A stretch of DNA of 5,861 nt from CAZXMB01 sp964641715. GTDB taxonomy: Bacteria > Desulfobacterota > BSN033 > UBA1163. The stretch lies in the NCBI GenBank assembly GCA_964641715.1, contig CAZXMB010000183.1, forward strand, positions 1 through 5,861, written 5' to 3'. The notes beneath the pieces were generated by a model. That model saw only the letters and a program-made list of their open reading frames with translations. It was not told the DNA's origin and did no database searches. The position numbers and the translations under genes were made by a program. Positions 5,840-5,861 of this stretch are shown one piece after another (the first letter of the stretch is position 1; each line of letters starts with the position of its first letter).

Positions 5840-5861
5840 AAATAATCTTAAGGTTGGTTAC

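Larger units (their letters stand above)
5530..5861. other. 332-base region without a convincing gene
   Basis: The stretch is AT-rich. It holds the module promoter at 5540-5569, a small imperfect hairpin near 5638-5658 (TGATA and TATCA arms around AATTA), an 8-base palindrome GATATATC at 5598-5605, a 9-base direct repeat GACCTACAA at 5702-5710 and 5789-5797, and the tandem repeat at the right end. Reading frames on both strands are short and show no familiar domain. No tRNA or other RNA gene was recognised. Confidence 0.6.

Overview
The window looks like a stretch of a Gram-negative bacterial chromosome, probably a scaffolded draft or metagenome assembly because it contains a run of exactly 100 Ns. 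The gene set (Maf, YggS, a CGQKGPP-type lipoprotein, LysA, DapF) and the style of the intergenic repeats (C/G-block palindrome, 7-bp tandem arrays) are reminiscent of Desulfobacterota (former Deltaproteobacteria), Nitrospirota or related lineages. That placement is an inference from gene order and repeat style, not a measured result.

Layout. Positions 1-134 hold an AT-rich leader with a possible sigma70 promoter. A rightward gene series follows: maf (135-740, nucleotide pyrophosphatase), a 45-base C/G-rich palindrome (746-790), yggS (800-1480, PLP homeostasis protein), a lipoprotein of three fibronectin-III-like domains (1477-2553, ATGA overlap with yggS), a 28-bp array of four 7-bp units (2554-2581), lysA (2612 into the gap, lacking only its last few codons), the 100-N gap (3844-3943), and dapF (3944-4765). 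LysA and DapF catalyse neighbouring steps at the end of the diaminopimelate/lysine pathway: DapF makes meso-DAP for peptidoglycan and LysA decarboxylates it to lysine. An apparent 717-codon lysA-dapF fusion is an artefact of translating through the Ns.

After dapF the strand switches. A leftward two-gene module (5529-4818) encodes a 182-aa nucleotidyltransferase with a DxD active site, then a 67-aa charged protein of unknown function that overlaps it by 41 bp. The module has its own good sigma70-type promoter very close to a TTG start codon. It ends only 52 bases from the dapF stop and lies over what looks like an orphaned ribosome-binding site plus start codon at the end of dapF. This is the accessory-looking part of the window. 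The last 332 bases (5530-5861) carry no convincing gene and end in a short 8-bp tandem repeat.

Most of the window is ordinary housekeeping. The points worth a second look are the nucleotidyltransferase/small-protein pair, the orphaned translation start after dapF, the short-period tandem arrays (one of which encodes the N-terminus of the lipoprotein), the palindrome in front of yggS, and a CxxC motif in the lipoprotein.
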